Source: Candidatus Rifleibacteriota bacterium (GTDB taxonomy: Bacteria; Riflebacteria; Ozemobacteria; Ozemobacterales; Ozemobacteraceae). Taken from it: a DNA stretch of 12,970 nt. Where the stretch lies: assembly GCA_022704885.1 (NCBI GenBank), contig JAKJFO010000114.1, positions 1 through 12,970 on the forward strand, read 5' to 3'. Within the stretch, counting starts at the first letter, position 1. Each line of letters opens with the position of its first letter. The position numbers and the translations under genes are program-made. Shown here piece after piece: positions 7,753 to 12,970 of the stretch. The notes under the pieces were generated by a model that was not told where the DNA came from, searched no databases, and saw nothing but the letters and a program-made list of their open reading frames with translations.

Positions 7753-9171
7753 CTAGAGGCCTTCTTTTTTGTCCCAGTCATCGATGACCGGCGCAACTTC
7801 AGGTGAAGGAGCCGGCTTCTCATCAGGTTGTTCTTCGTCGATATCGTCTTCTGTTGTCGAAGCGGTGGTCGGGGTAATCGGGCTGATGCCCTGCAATGAC
7901 TGTGGTGCCGAGGCGTTTTTGTTTTTCCAAAAATCGGGTTCTCCGGGAGTTTTCTGGCCAGGAATGCTGATGTCGCTCGGAGCATCGCCTGTAGCTGCTT
8001 TTGGCATCATTCTGATGTTGCCATTATATGACAGAAGCAATTCGCCGGCATCGGTCAAAAGCGGTTTCATGAAGTTGCTTTTGCCATGCGCAACCCAGCG
8101 ACTGGTTGGTCTGTCGCTCTCGATATAGCTGCCATAAGTAGTTCGCGCAAAAAAAGAGTCCTTATGAGTAACGAAAATTCCGTTGCGGTAAGGCACAGCG
8201 TTGTAAATGTCTTCGAGACCGAGCGTCCATAGAGCCGCACCATCATCGATGCCAAGGCATCTGATGTTTTTTTTGTCGGCGATCATCAGCCGGCTGCCAT
8301 ATCTGGCAATACCAGTTAAATTAGACTGCATGGTGGTTGTCCATGATCGGCCATCCATCAATGAAAGACAGATGAGCCGCGATCCTCCGGCGGCCAGCAT
8401 TATCAGGTGTTCGTTGAGAATTTGCACGGCCTTGAGCCCTTTGACTGTGTGCTTGTAAAGCAGATTGCCGGAGAACTGGTCTACTATCAGCATTTCGCCC
8501 TCGTTTGAGGCCAGCACGCAGATATTTTGTGCGAAAAGCGGAGTATCGGCACTCAAAGGCGCGGTTGATGTCCAGAGAACTTCACCGGTTTCTGCGTCCA
8601 GTGCAGTAGCTTTCCAACGCGGGTTCTTGAGGTCTGCATAACCATGCAGGCAGATTATCGTCTTGTCAACTCCGTAATTGATCAAGGTATCGGTAAATGT
8701 GTGATCCCAGACAGGTTTTCCAGTCTTACTGTCGAGGCAGAACAGCACATTGTGTTCAGACTGCACTATCAGGTTTTCACCAGATTTGATCGGAGGAATG
8801 CGAAAAGGTTCGATCGTTCCGGTTTCCCAGGCAATCTGCAGGCCTGGTACCGAGAAACCTCTGATCATACGGGCATAATCACCGACAACTACCATATCGT
8901 TGTAGCCTATTGGTTCGAATGGAAGATTTGGCAATTGCACCGATTGTGCGGAGGTTTTGCCGGTATCGTCGATCTCATAAAGCCTGAATTCCTTTTTGCC
9001 CTTGTCACCAGCGACAAAGACGAAACTGTTGCCGACGGCAACAGGGTCTGAGTAAATCTTGTCGCTGAGGTCGCGTTGCCAGAGCGCCCTGGTCTCAGGC
9101 TGTGAGCCAAGCAGATGAAAAGCCAGAATGCTGATGATGATCAGAATTATTCCGAGTAATCGGCTGGACAT
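7753..9171 (-). CDS. Membrane-anchored PQQ-like beta-propeller protein
   Basis: A 472-residue protein when started at the ATG at 9171. Residues 5-22 form one hydrophobic segment after MSSR, a signal anchor or uncleaved signal peptide, so the rest should lie outside the cytoplasm. At least five PQQ/WD-type blade motifs are visible: LFCLDSKTGKPVW (143-155), ATALDAETGEVLW (188-200), LIVDQFSGNLLYK (228-240), LICLSLMDGRSW (266-277) and IRCLGIDDGAALW (303-315). Such repeats usually build a protein-binding propeller and only sometimes bind PQQ. From about 395 the chain is Pro/Thr-rich, then acidic (EDDIDEEQPDEK), and probably disordered. An in-frame TTG at 9192 would overlap the upstream stop (TTGA) and add seven residues. 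I prefer the ATG because AGGAA precedes it by about 10 bases, whereas AGGA abuts the TTG. It is the second gene of an operon after the kinase-like gene. Confidence 0.8.
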   Translation of the reverse strand: MSSRLLGIILIIISILAFHLLGSQPETRALWQRDLSDKIYSDPVAVGNSFVFVAGDKGKKEFRLYEIDDTGKTSAQSVQLPNLPFEPIGYNDMVVVGDYARMIRGFSVPGLQIAWETGTIEPFRIPPIKSGENLIVQSEHNVLFCLDSKTGKPVWDHTFTDTLINYGVDKTIICLHGYADLKNPRWKATALDAETGEVLWTSTAPLSADTPLFAQNICVLASNEGEMLIVDQFSGNLLYKHTVKGLKAVQILNEHLIMLAAGGSRLICLSLMDGRSWTTTMQSNLTGIARYGSRLMIADKKNIRCLGIDDGAALWTLGLEDIYNAVPYRNGIFVTHKDSFFARTTYGSYIESDRPTSRWVAHGKSNFMKPLLTDAGELLLSYNGNIRMMPKAATGDAPSDISIPGQKTPGEPDFWKNKNASAPQSLQGISPITPTTASTTEDDIDEEQPDEKPAPSPEVAPVIDDWDKKEGL

Positions 9172-9188
9172 ATTGTTTCTGTTCCTGA

Positions 9189-9860
9189 TCAATCCTGCTG
9201 CTTGCAGGCTGCCAGAATGAGTTCGATACAGCGGTCAGGGCTGAGTCTGCTGGTGTTGACCAGCATGTGATACTGGTGCGGGTCATTGATTTCGACATCG
9301 AAAAAATCATAAATGAAGTTGGAAGCGGCGGCATCTTTGCCGCTTACCAGTTCTTCAGCCTTGTGCTGGTCAAGATTCTGCTCCTGCATCAGGCGTTTTA
9401 TGCGGTCCTGGATGTCGGCCACTATGCGCACATGAAAGGCGTTGGCGTTACCCTTGAGAATTTGACTGGCGCCGCGCCCGAGAATAACCGAATTTGACTG
9501 TTCGGCTATTTCTTTGATCACCTGCGTCAAAACATCGTAATAATCTTTTTCCTGAAAAGTGTTGCGGGGGTAAGTCGTGAACATTTCGGCTGAATCCCAG
9601 TCGAGAGGGCCGATTCCGAATGGATGAAACACCATGCCACCCTGCGCGATGCTGGCCAGGGCTTCCTGAAAAAATACCCCTACACGGTTATAGCTGTTCT
9701 GGTCGAAATCTTCGAGCTGGTCTTTGTTTTTGCCCATTTTCCCGGCGATTTCATGAATGATTTGCTGATCGTAGCAGGTGCCGCCAATAGCTTCGGCAAG
9801 CTTGAGTGCAATATAAGTTCCTGATGCGCCAACTTCTCGCGATATTGTAATTATCGGCAT
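9189..9860 (-). CDS. Cytidylate kinase-like family protein
   Basis: A 223-residue soluble protein matching the cytidylate-kinase-like family (PF13189 type). The N-terminus PIITISREVGASGTYIALKL (2-21) is the family's nucleotide-binding strand and loop, and it lacks the GK[ST] lysine of a classical P-loop. Other family signs are CYDQQIIHEIA (29-39), VILGRGASQIL (125-135), FHVRIVA (142-148), RIKRLMQEQ (153-161) and NDPHQYHMLVNTSRL (192-206), the last being the conserved acceptor-side strand. The family relates to CMP kinases, but most members have no proven substrate, so nucleotide kinase activity is inferred. The start is well supported: GAGGAGGGG (9864-9872) sits just before the ATG at 9860. 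It is the first gene of a two-gene operon with the beta-propeller gene. Confidence 0.85.
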   Translation of the reverse strand: MPIITISREVGASGTYIALKLAEAIGGTCYDQQIIHEIAGKMGKNKDQLEDFDQNSYNRVGVFFQEALASIAQGGMVFHPFGIGPLDWDSAEMFTTYPRNTFQEKDYYDVLTQVIKEIAEQSNSVILGRGASQILKGNANAFHVRIVADIQDRIKRLMQEQNLDQHKAEELVSGKDAAASNFIYDFFDVEINDPHQYHMLVNTSRLSPDRCIELILAACKQQD

Positions 9861-9893
9861 CTTCCCCTCCTCAAAATGTTAGCCTGCAGGTTC

Positions 9894-9922
9894 ATATTAA
9901 GGCAAAAGTAATTATCTGGCAA
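9894..9922 (-). promoter_or_regulatory. Sigma70-type promoter for kinase-like/beta-propeller operon
   Basis: On the minus strand, TTGCCA (9917-9922, 5 of 6 to consensus) is followed by a 17-base spacer and TAATAT (9894-9899, 4 of 6). The very AT-rich block at 9927-9955 lies directly upstream and could act as an UP element. The leader to the ATG at 9860 is about 27 bases. Confidence 0.6.
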
Positions 9923-9997
9923 CGAGTTACAAAAAATAAATAAAAAAGTTGTTAATCATTCCTGCAATTCCGCCGATGAATAATTTGTAGAAAACGC

Positions 9998-10005
9998 AAG
10001 GAGGA
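9998..10005 (+). promoter_or_regulatory. Strong ribosome binding site of the 46-aa ORF
   Basis: AAGGAGGA, near-perfect complement to the 16S rRNA 3' end, ends 7 bases before the ATG at 10013. It is the main evidence that this short frame is translated. Confidence 0.75.
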
Positions 10006-10012
10006 ATAAACA

Positions 10013-10153
10013 ATGGTTCACCCAGGGATGGTAGGTATTACAGAACTGATGATGGATGAGAATTTTCTGTGCTGGATGGAAGAACAGTCAGACGAAATGC
10101 TCGAGAACAATTCGACCTTCGAGATTTTTAAACTTTATCAGTCACTGCAGTAA
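10013..10153 (+). CDS. Orphan 46-residue small protein
   Basis: The only plus-strand gene I support. It encodes 46 residues beginning MVHPGMVGITELMM and ending FKLYQSLQ, acidic in the middle (MDENF, MEEQSDEMLEN), with one Cys (C20) and seven Met. There is no signal peptide and no membrane span. A predicted amphipathic helix fits residues 10-32. Three things support a real gene: an ideal ribosome binding site at 9998-10005, a TAA stop, and a hairpin/U-tract terminator starting 24 bases later. It diverges from the kinase-like operon and converges on the DtxR-type regulator gene. I recognise no family and found no convincing promoter, though the AT-rich stretch 9927-9985 would house it. It could be a regulatory or toxin-like micropeptide, but nothing in the sequence proves a role. 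Confidence 0.6.
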   Translation: MVHPGMVGITELMMDENFLCWMEEQSDEMLENNSTFEIFKLYQSLQ

Positions 10154-10176
10154 CAGCAGAACTACATAGAACACCA

Positions 10177-10205
10177 GATCGGGCTCTAACCCGGTTTTTT
10201 CTTTT
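10177..10205 (+). terminator. Intrinsic terminator of the 46-aa ORF
   Basis: GATCGGG (10177-10183) pairs with CCCGGTT (10190-10196), allowing two G-U pairs, around the loop CTCTAA. It is followed by TTTTCTTTTT after the stem. It works only in the plus direction. Its 3' half and U-tract lie inside the end of the convergent regulator gene and encode that protein's lysine tail in antisense. Confidence 0.7.
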
Positions 10206-10659
10206 TAGCCGGTTCTGAGTTGCGATTGTTTATGAAATTCTTGAATTCGGCGCGGGCAGAACAATTTTTCAAACTGCCGTCTGGGGCGATAAACTCAAGA
10301 TACAGGCGCATTCTTTCGATGGTAGACTGTGAAACCCGGTGCTCGAGACGGCAGGCCTCCTCCTGAGCGAATTCTTCCGGAAAAGCCAGAATGTTTTCGA
10401 GAAAATCGGCCAGAATTCCGTGATAACGGCTCAGGGCCGCGATCGTTTTTTCGCCTTCGGCGGTCAATGTGACCGGGCGGTAGGACTGATAGTTGATCAG
10501 GCCTTTTTCACTCAGGCGCTGCAGGGCATTGGTAACAGACGAGCGTTTACAGCCCATGCGGTCGGCGAGGTCAGAGGTGCGTACCGCTCCATATTCTTTC
10601 TGCAGGTCGGCGATCTGTTCGAGATATGACTCCAGAGCGCCTGAAACGCGATCTTTCAT
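10186..10659 (-). CDS. DtxR/MntR-family metal-dependent repressor (iron regulator)
   Basis: A 157-residue regulator. Residues 8-60 form the winged helix-turn-helix, with recognition helix around CKRSSVTNALQRL (37-49) and wing LINYQSYRPVTLTAEG (54-69). Residues 70-125 form the dimerisation/metal domain. By eye, E14, H80, C103, E106 and H107 align with metal ligands. EEACRLEH (100-107) resembles the Cys-containing site of DtxR rather than the Glu of MntR, which favours Fe(II). S11 stands where DtxR has Met10 and MntR has Asp8, and two DtxR ancillary ligands seem absent. There is no SH3-like third domain, as in MntR. The start at 10659 is fixed by GGAGG at 10666-10670; a longer frame to 10728 would overlap feoB by 67 bases. 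Placement 2 bases after feoB implies it senses iron and controls feo. Confidence 0.85.
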   Translation of the reverse strand: MKDRVSGALESYLEQIADLQKEYGAVRTSDLADRMGCKRSSVTNALQRLSEKGLINYQSYRPVTLTAEGEKTIAALSRYHGILADFLENILAFPEEFAQEEACRLEHRVSQSTIERMRLYLEFIAPDGSLKNCSARAEFKNFINNRNSEPAKKKKPG

Positions 10660-10661
10660 GG

Positions 10662-12941
10662 TCAGCCTCCGGTACAATCTGATTTGCCGCGTGCCGGGCA
10701 GGAGCTGCAGCTGGCGCATGAATTGCATTTGCTGCCGCTGATGGTGACGATGAAGGTTTTAAGCAGATACCAGCCGGCAGCAAGTGCAGCGGTAATTATG
10801 ATCAGCCCTTCGAACCAGGCTATGCCTGGGCTGGCCTGCAGTAATGTACCTATTTTCAGCGTAATATAGCTGACGATATAAGCGATAGCAAAATATACCA
10901 TGAGCGAGAGGGCGGTAAAGCGCGCTGAGCCGCTTTCACGCCAGATCACGCCAAGAGTGGCTATACATGGTATATAGAGAAGGGTAAACATCATAAACAC
11001 AAAGGCCGTCAGGGGTGTCATGCCGGTTTTTCGCATGGCGTCTCCAAGATCATCGGAATATGGTAAATAGAGCACCGTCAGCGTCGACACAACCGATTCT
11101 TTGGCAAGAAAGCCGGGTATCAGTGATACGGTCTCGCGCCAGCTGAAGCCGAGGGGCTCCATGACCGGATGAATGAATTTGCCCAGTCTGGCCATGTAGC
11201 GGCCTTCCATCTCCTCGATTTCGCGTTGCCTGGTAAGTGTTGCGATTTTTTCGGTTGTTTCGACGGTTATTTCACTGCTGCGCAGTCGGGTCAGTTCACT
11301 CTCATAATCAAAGCTGAGTGGCACTTCTCGCGGAAATACCGAGAGAACCCAGATGATTATCGACCCGGCAAGAATTACTGTTCCTGCTTTTTCGACGAAA
11401 TGTGCTGCTTTTTCATAAAGCATGTGGAAGACGCTGGAAGGAGTCGGCAGCCGGTATGGTGGCATTTCGAGCAGAAAAGGCGAATTTTCGGTGGTGCGGA
11501 AGATAATGCTTGTCGTCTGGCCGAGAAAGATCAATACCAGCAGGTTAACGAAAAACAGGGTAAACATCCAGGTGCTGGGGTTGTCGTGGAAAAATGTTCC
11601 GCACAGAAGGACCAGAACCGGTAATCTGGCTGCGCAGGTGACCAGCGGTATCAGCAGCATGGTGAGCAGTCGCTGAAAGCGATTGTCGATGATGCGTGTC
11701 GCCAGTACTGCCGGAACATTGCAGCCCAGCCCCATGATCATTGGTATGAAGGCGCGCCCGTGCAGTCCGATGCTGTTCATCATGCGATCCATGATGAAGG
11801 CGGCACGTGACATATAGCCCGAATCTTCGAGTATGGCGATCCAGAAGAACAGTATCAGGATGTTGGGAATGAAGACGATGACACCACCGACTCCGCTGAT
11901 GATGCCGCCAACGATCAGTTCACGGATCAGGCTTTCCTGCATGTTCGCCTCAACGAATTTGCCGAGCCAGTCGACGAGAGATTCCATCCAGCCCATGGGA
12001 ATTTCGCCGATCGAGAAGGTGGTCCAGAAAACCCAGGCCATCATCAGTGCGAACACCGGCAGGCCGAGAAAACGGTGTGTCAGCACGCGGTCGAGTTTTT
12101 CCTGCCAGGCCGGAATATTTTTGCCGGGCACTACGGCGCAGGCTGCGATCAGTCTTTCTATGCGGCGATAACGGTCGCTGGCGAGTTCGCAGGCGAGATC
12201 GGTCGTTTTAACCGGTTTCTCGCGACCTTCGCTGAGCTTTTTAGCAAGATTCTGGCGGATTTCGATGAGCTCAGGAACGATATGCCCGGGTTGCAGCCTG
12301 ATCAGATCGACAAGTGCACTGTAGCGCTGCGTTGGTGTTGCTGAGTTCCAGTGCAATTTTTTGAGCTTGAGGCCTTCTTCGGCGGCATTCAGCCATACCT
12401 GTGGCAGCGAAAGCCAGCTTGAATAGTCTTCGAGTCCTGCTACATCGGGCTTGCCGATGTATTCTACCAGATTTTGAGTGCCTTCACCCGTTCTGGCAAC
12501 AGTTGGAAAAGGTGTCGTGCCGGTGAAAGTCGCGAATTTCTGCAGATCAATGGTGCCGCCGGCGCGGGTGAACGAGTCGAAGCAGTTCAGGCTGACGACA
12601 GGCTTGATGCCGAGTTCGACCAGCTGGGTGGTCAGAAAAAGGTTACGTTCAAAATTGGCGATATCGACGACATTGACGATGCAACCGCTGGCAGCCTCAT
12701 CGATCGTTTTCAAAACGACTTCTTCTTCAGGAGTGGCAGGTGTCAGAGAATAGGTGCCGGGAAGATCGCAGATGGTCAGCGAAGCCGTATCGGTAGTGGC
12801 AGAGCCTTCGAGCTTTTGTACCGTTACACCCGGCCAGTTGCCAACACGGCGTCTTTCGCCGGTTATGGCGTTGAAAAGGCTGGTTTTGCCACTGTTCGGG
12901 TTGCCGACAAGATAGACATTGCGCTTCAGTTTATCTGTCAT
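10662..12941 (-). CDS. feoB: FeoB ferrous iron transporter with C-terminal Cys-rich tail
   Basis: A 759-residue inner-membrane Fe(II) importer with a cytoplasmic G domain. The motifs are G1 GNPNSGKT (13-20), switch I PGVT (37-40), G3 DLPG (59-62), G4 NCFD (119-122) and G5-like ARTGEG (149-154). A helical GDI-like spacer runs to about 285, followed by the membrane part with the two Gate repeats. Signature stretches are LEDSGYMSRAAFIMD (371-385), MGLGCNVPAV (403-412) and FLAKESVVSTL (611-621). The last span (about 711-732) is followed by a tail with C739, C742, C745, C748 and C756. This resembles the separate FeoB-associated Cys-rich protein (PF12669 type) fused to the end; ordinary FeoB proteins such as E. 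coli's lack a CxxCxxCxxC tail. G4 reads NCFD rather than the more usual NMxD. The ATG at 12941 lies within the end of feoA, and the regulator gene follows after 2 bases, so all three are one operon. Confidence 0.95.
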   Translation of the reverse strand: MTDKLKRNVYLVGNPNSGKTSLFNAITGERRRVGNWPGVTVQKLEGSATTDTASLTICDLPGTYSLTPATPEEEVVLKTIDEAASGCIVNVVDIANFERNLFLTTQLVELGIKPVVSLNCFDSFTRAGGTIDLQKFATFTGTTPFPTVARTGEGTQNLVEYIGKPDVAGLEDYSSWLSLPQVWLNAAEEGLKLKKLHWNSATPTQRYSALVDLIRLQPGHIVPELIEIRQNLAKKLSEGREKPVKTTDLACELASDRYRRIERLIAACAVVPGKNIPAWQEKLDRVLTHRFLGLPVFALMMAWVFWTTFSIGEIPMGWMESLVDWLGKFVEANMQESLIRELIVGGIISGVGGVIVFIPNILILFFWIAILEDSGYMSRAAFIMDRMMNSIGLHGRAFIPMIMGLGCNVPAVLATRIIDNRFQRLLTMLLIPLVTCAARLPVLVLLCGTFFHDNPSTWMFTLFFVNLLVLIFLGQTTSIIFRTTENSPFLLEMPPYRLPTPSSVFHMLYEKAAHFVEKAGTVILAGSIIIWVLSVFPREVPLSFDYESELTRLRSSEITVETTEKIATLTRQREIEEMEGRYMARLGKFIHPVMEPLGFSWRETVSLIPGFLAKESVVSTLTVLYLPYSDDLGDAMRKTGMTPLTAFVFMMFTLLYIPCIATLGVIWRESGSARFTALSLMVYFAIAYIVSYITLKIGTLLQASPGIAWFEGLIIITAALAAGWYLLKTFIVTISGSKCNSCASCSSCPARGKSDCTGG
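10666..10670 (-). promoter_or_regulatory. Ribosome binding site fixing the regulator start
   Basis: GGAGG on the minus strand, 6 bases before the ATG at 10659, embedded in the last feoB codons just ahead of its TGA (10662-10664). This implies translational coupling of the regulator to feoB. Confidence 0.75.
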
Positions 12942-12970
12942 CAGGCTTTATCTCGACATCGATCAATACT
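12931..12970 (-). CDS. feoA: Probable FeoA C-terminus, cut by window edge
   Basis: On the minus strand one frame is open from the right edge to a TAA at 12931-12933 and ends VLIDVEIKPDDR. FeoA proteins commonly finish with a strand of this kind (E. coli FeoA ends with LALIEVEAVSC), and feoA normally sits directly upstream of feoB. The stop lies 11 bases inside feoB, a plausible coupling overlap. A competing frame ending in TGA at 12942 would give SIDRCRDKA, which does not resemble FeoA. Only 12 residues are visible, so the call leans mostly on context. FeoA is a small SH3-fold protein that supports FeoB activity. Confidence 0.6.
   Translation of the reverse strand, partial: VLIDVEIKPDDR

Noticed and set aside
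9883..9890. CCTGCAGG palindrome upstream of the kinase-like gene
   Set aside because: A short isolated 8-base palindrome in the leader with no second copy; consistent with chance.
9917..9932. Possible sigma54 promoter (TGGCAAC...) for the small ORF
   Set aside because: The required GC at the -12 position is absent at the right spacing; the TGGCAA is better read as the minus-strand -35 box.
9927..9986. Plus-strand sigma70 promoter for the 46-aa ORF
   Set aside because: TTACAA or TTGTTA with nearby TA-rich hexamers give poor matches or wrong spacing; too weak to call.
9861..10012. DtxR-type operator near the divergent promoter
   Set aside because: I found no convincing 19-base interrupted palindrome here; the expected operator would lie upstream of feoA, outside the window.
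10660..10728. Longer N-terminus for the DtxR-family regulator
   Set aside because: It would overlap feoB by 67 bases, has no ribosome site, and the family normally begins just before the first helix; the start at 10659 has GGAGG.

Overview
This is a compact bacterial chromosomal segment with eight complete genes and two genes cut by the window edges. All but one lie on the minus strand. Vegetative-type (-35/-10) promoters, strong Shine-Dalgarno sites and textbook hairpin/U-tract terminators are visible in most gaps. I see no rRNA, tRNA, CRISPR, insertion sequence or phage gene. Two systems suggest an anaerobic or microaerophilic lifestyle: ferrous iron uptake (FeoA/FeoB plus a DtxR-type regulator) and a giant [4Fe-4S] ATPase of the 2-hydroxyacyl-CoA dehydratase activator class. 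The phylum cannot be fixed from the sequence; an uncultured Gram-negative-type anaerobe is a guess only.

Layout, left to right. (1) 1-1504: an operon read leftward, with a promoter overlapped by a perfect palindrome, a Sel1-repeat protein with proline/alanine-rich linkers, and a small membrane protein that runs off the left edge. (2) 1506-3204: a single-gene unit for an unrecognised 513-residue multi-spanning membrane protein with a GTG start, its own promoter and its own terminator. (3) 3242-7681: a single-gene unit for a 1443-residue protein with two HgdC/BadF-type ATPase domains followed by DUF2229/HgdB-like regions, again with its own promoter and terminator. (4) 7683-9922: a two-gene operon, a cytidylate-kinase-like protein overlapping or abutting a membrane-anchored PQQ-type beta-propeller protein. 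(5) 10013-10205: a 46-residue orphan ORF on the plus strand with a near-perfect ribosome binding site and a terminator. (6) 10186-12970: the iron operon feoA (last codons only), feoB and a DtxR/MntR-family regulator, read leftward and convergent with the small ORF.

How it fits together. The feo genes are tightly packed: feoA and feoB appear to overlap, feoB and the regulator are 2 bases apart, and the regulator's ribosome binding site lies inside the last feoB codons. This looks like a self-contained iron import and sensing module. FeoB carries a C-terminal Cys-rich tail of the kind usually found on a separate FeoB-associated small protein. The other units are independent transcription units with no obvious shared pathway. 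No dehydratase subunits for the activase are present here. The most interesting items are the FeoB tail fusion, the unusual metal-ligand set of the regulator, the terminator that doubles as the end of the regulator gene, the orphan small ORF, the unknown membrane protein, and the palindrome over the Sel1 operon promoter. I found no clear multi-gene system that is wholly new.
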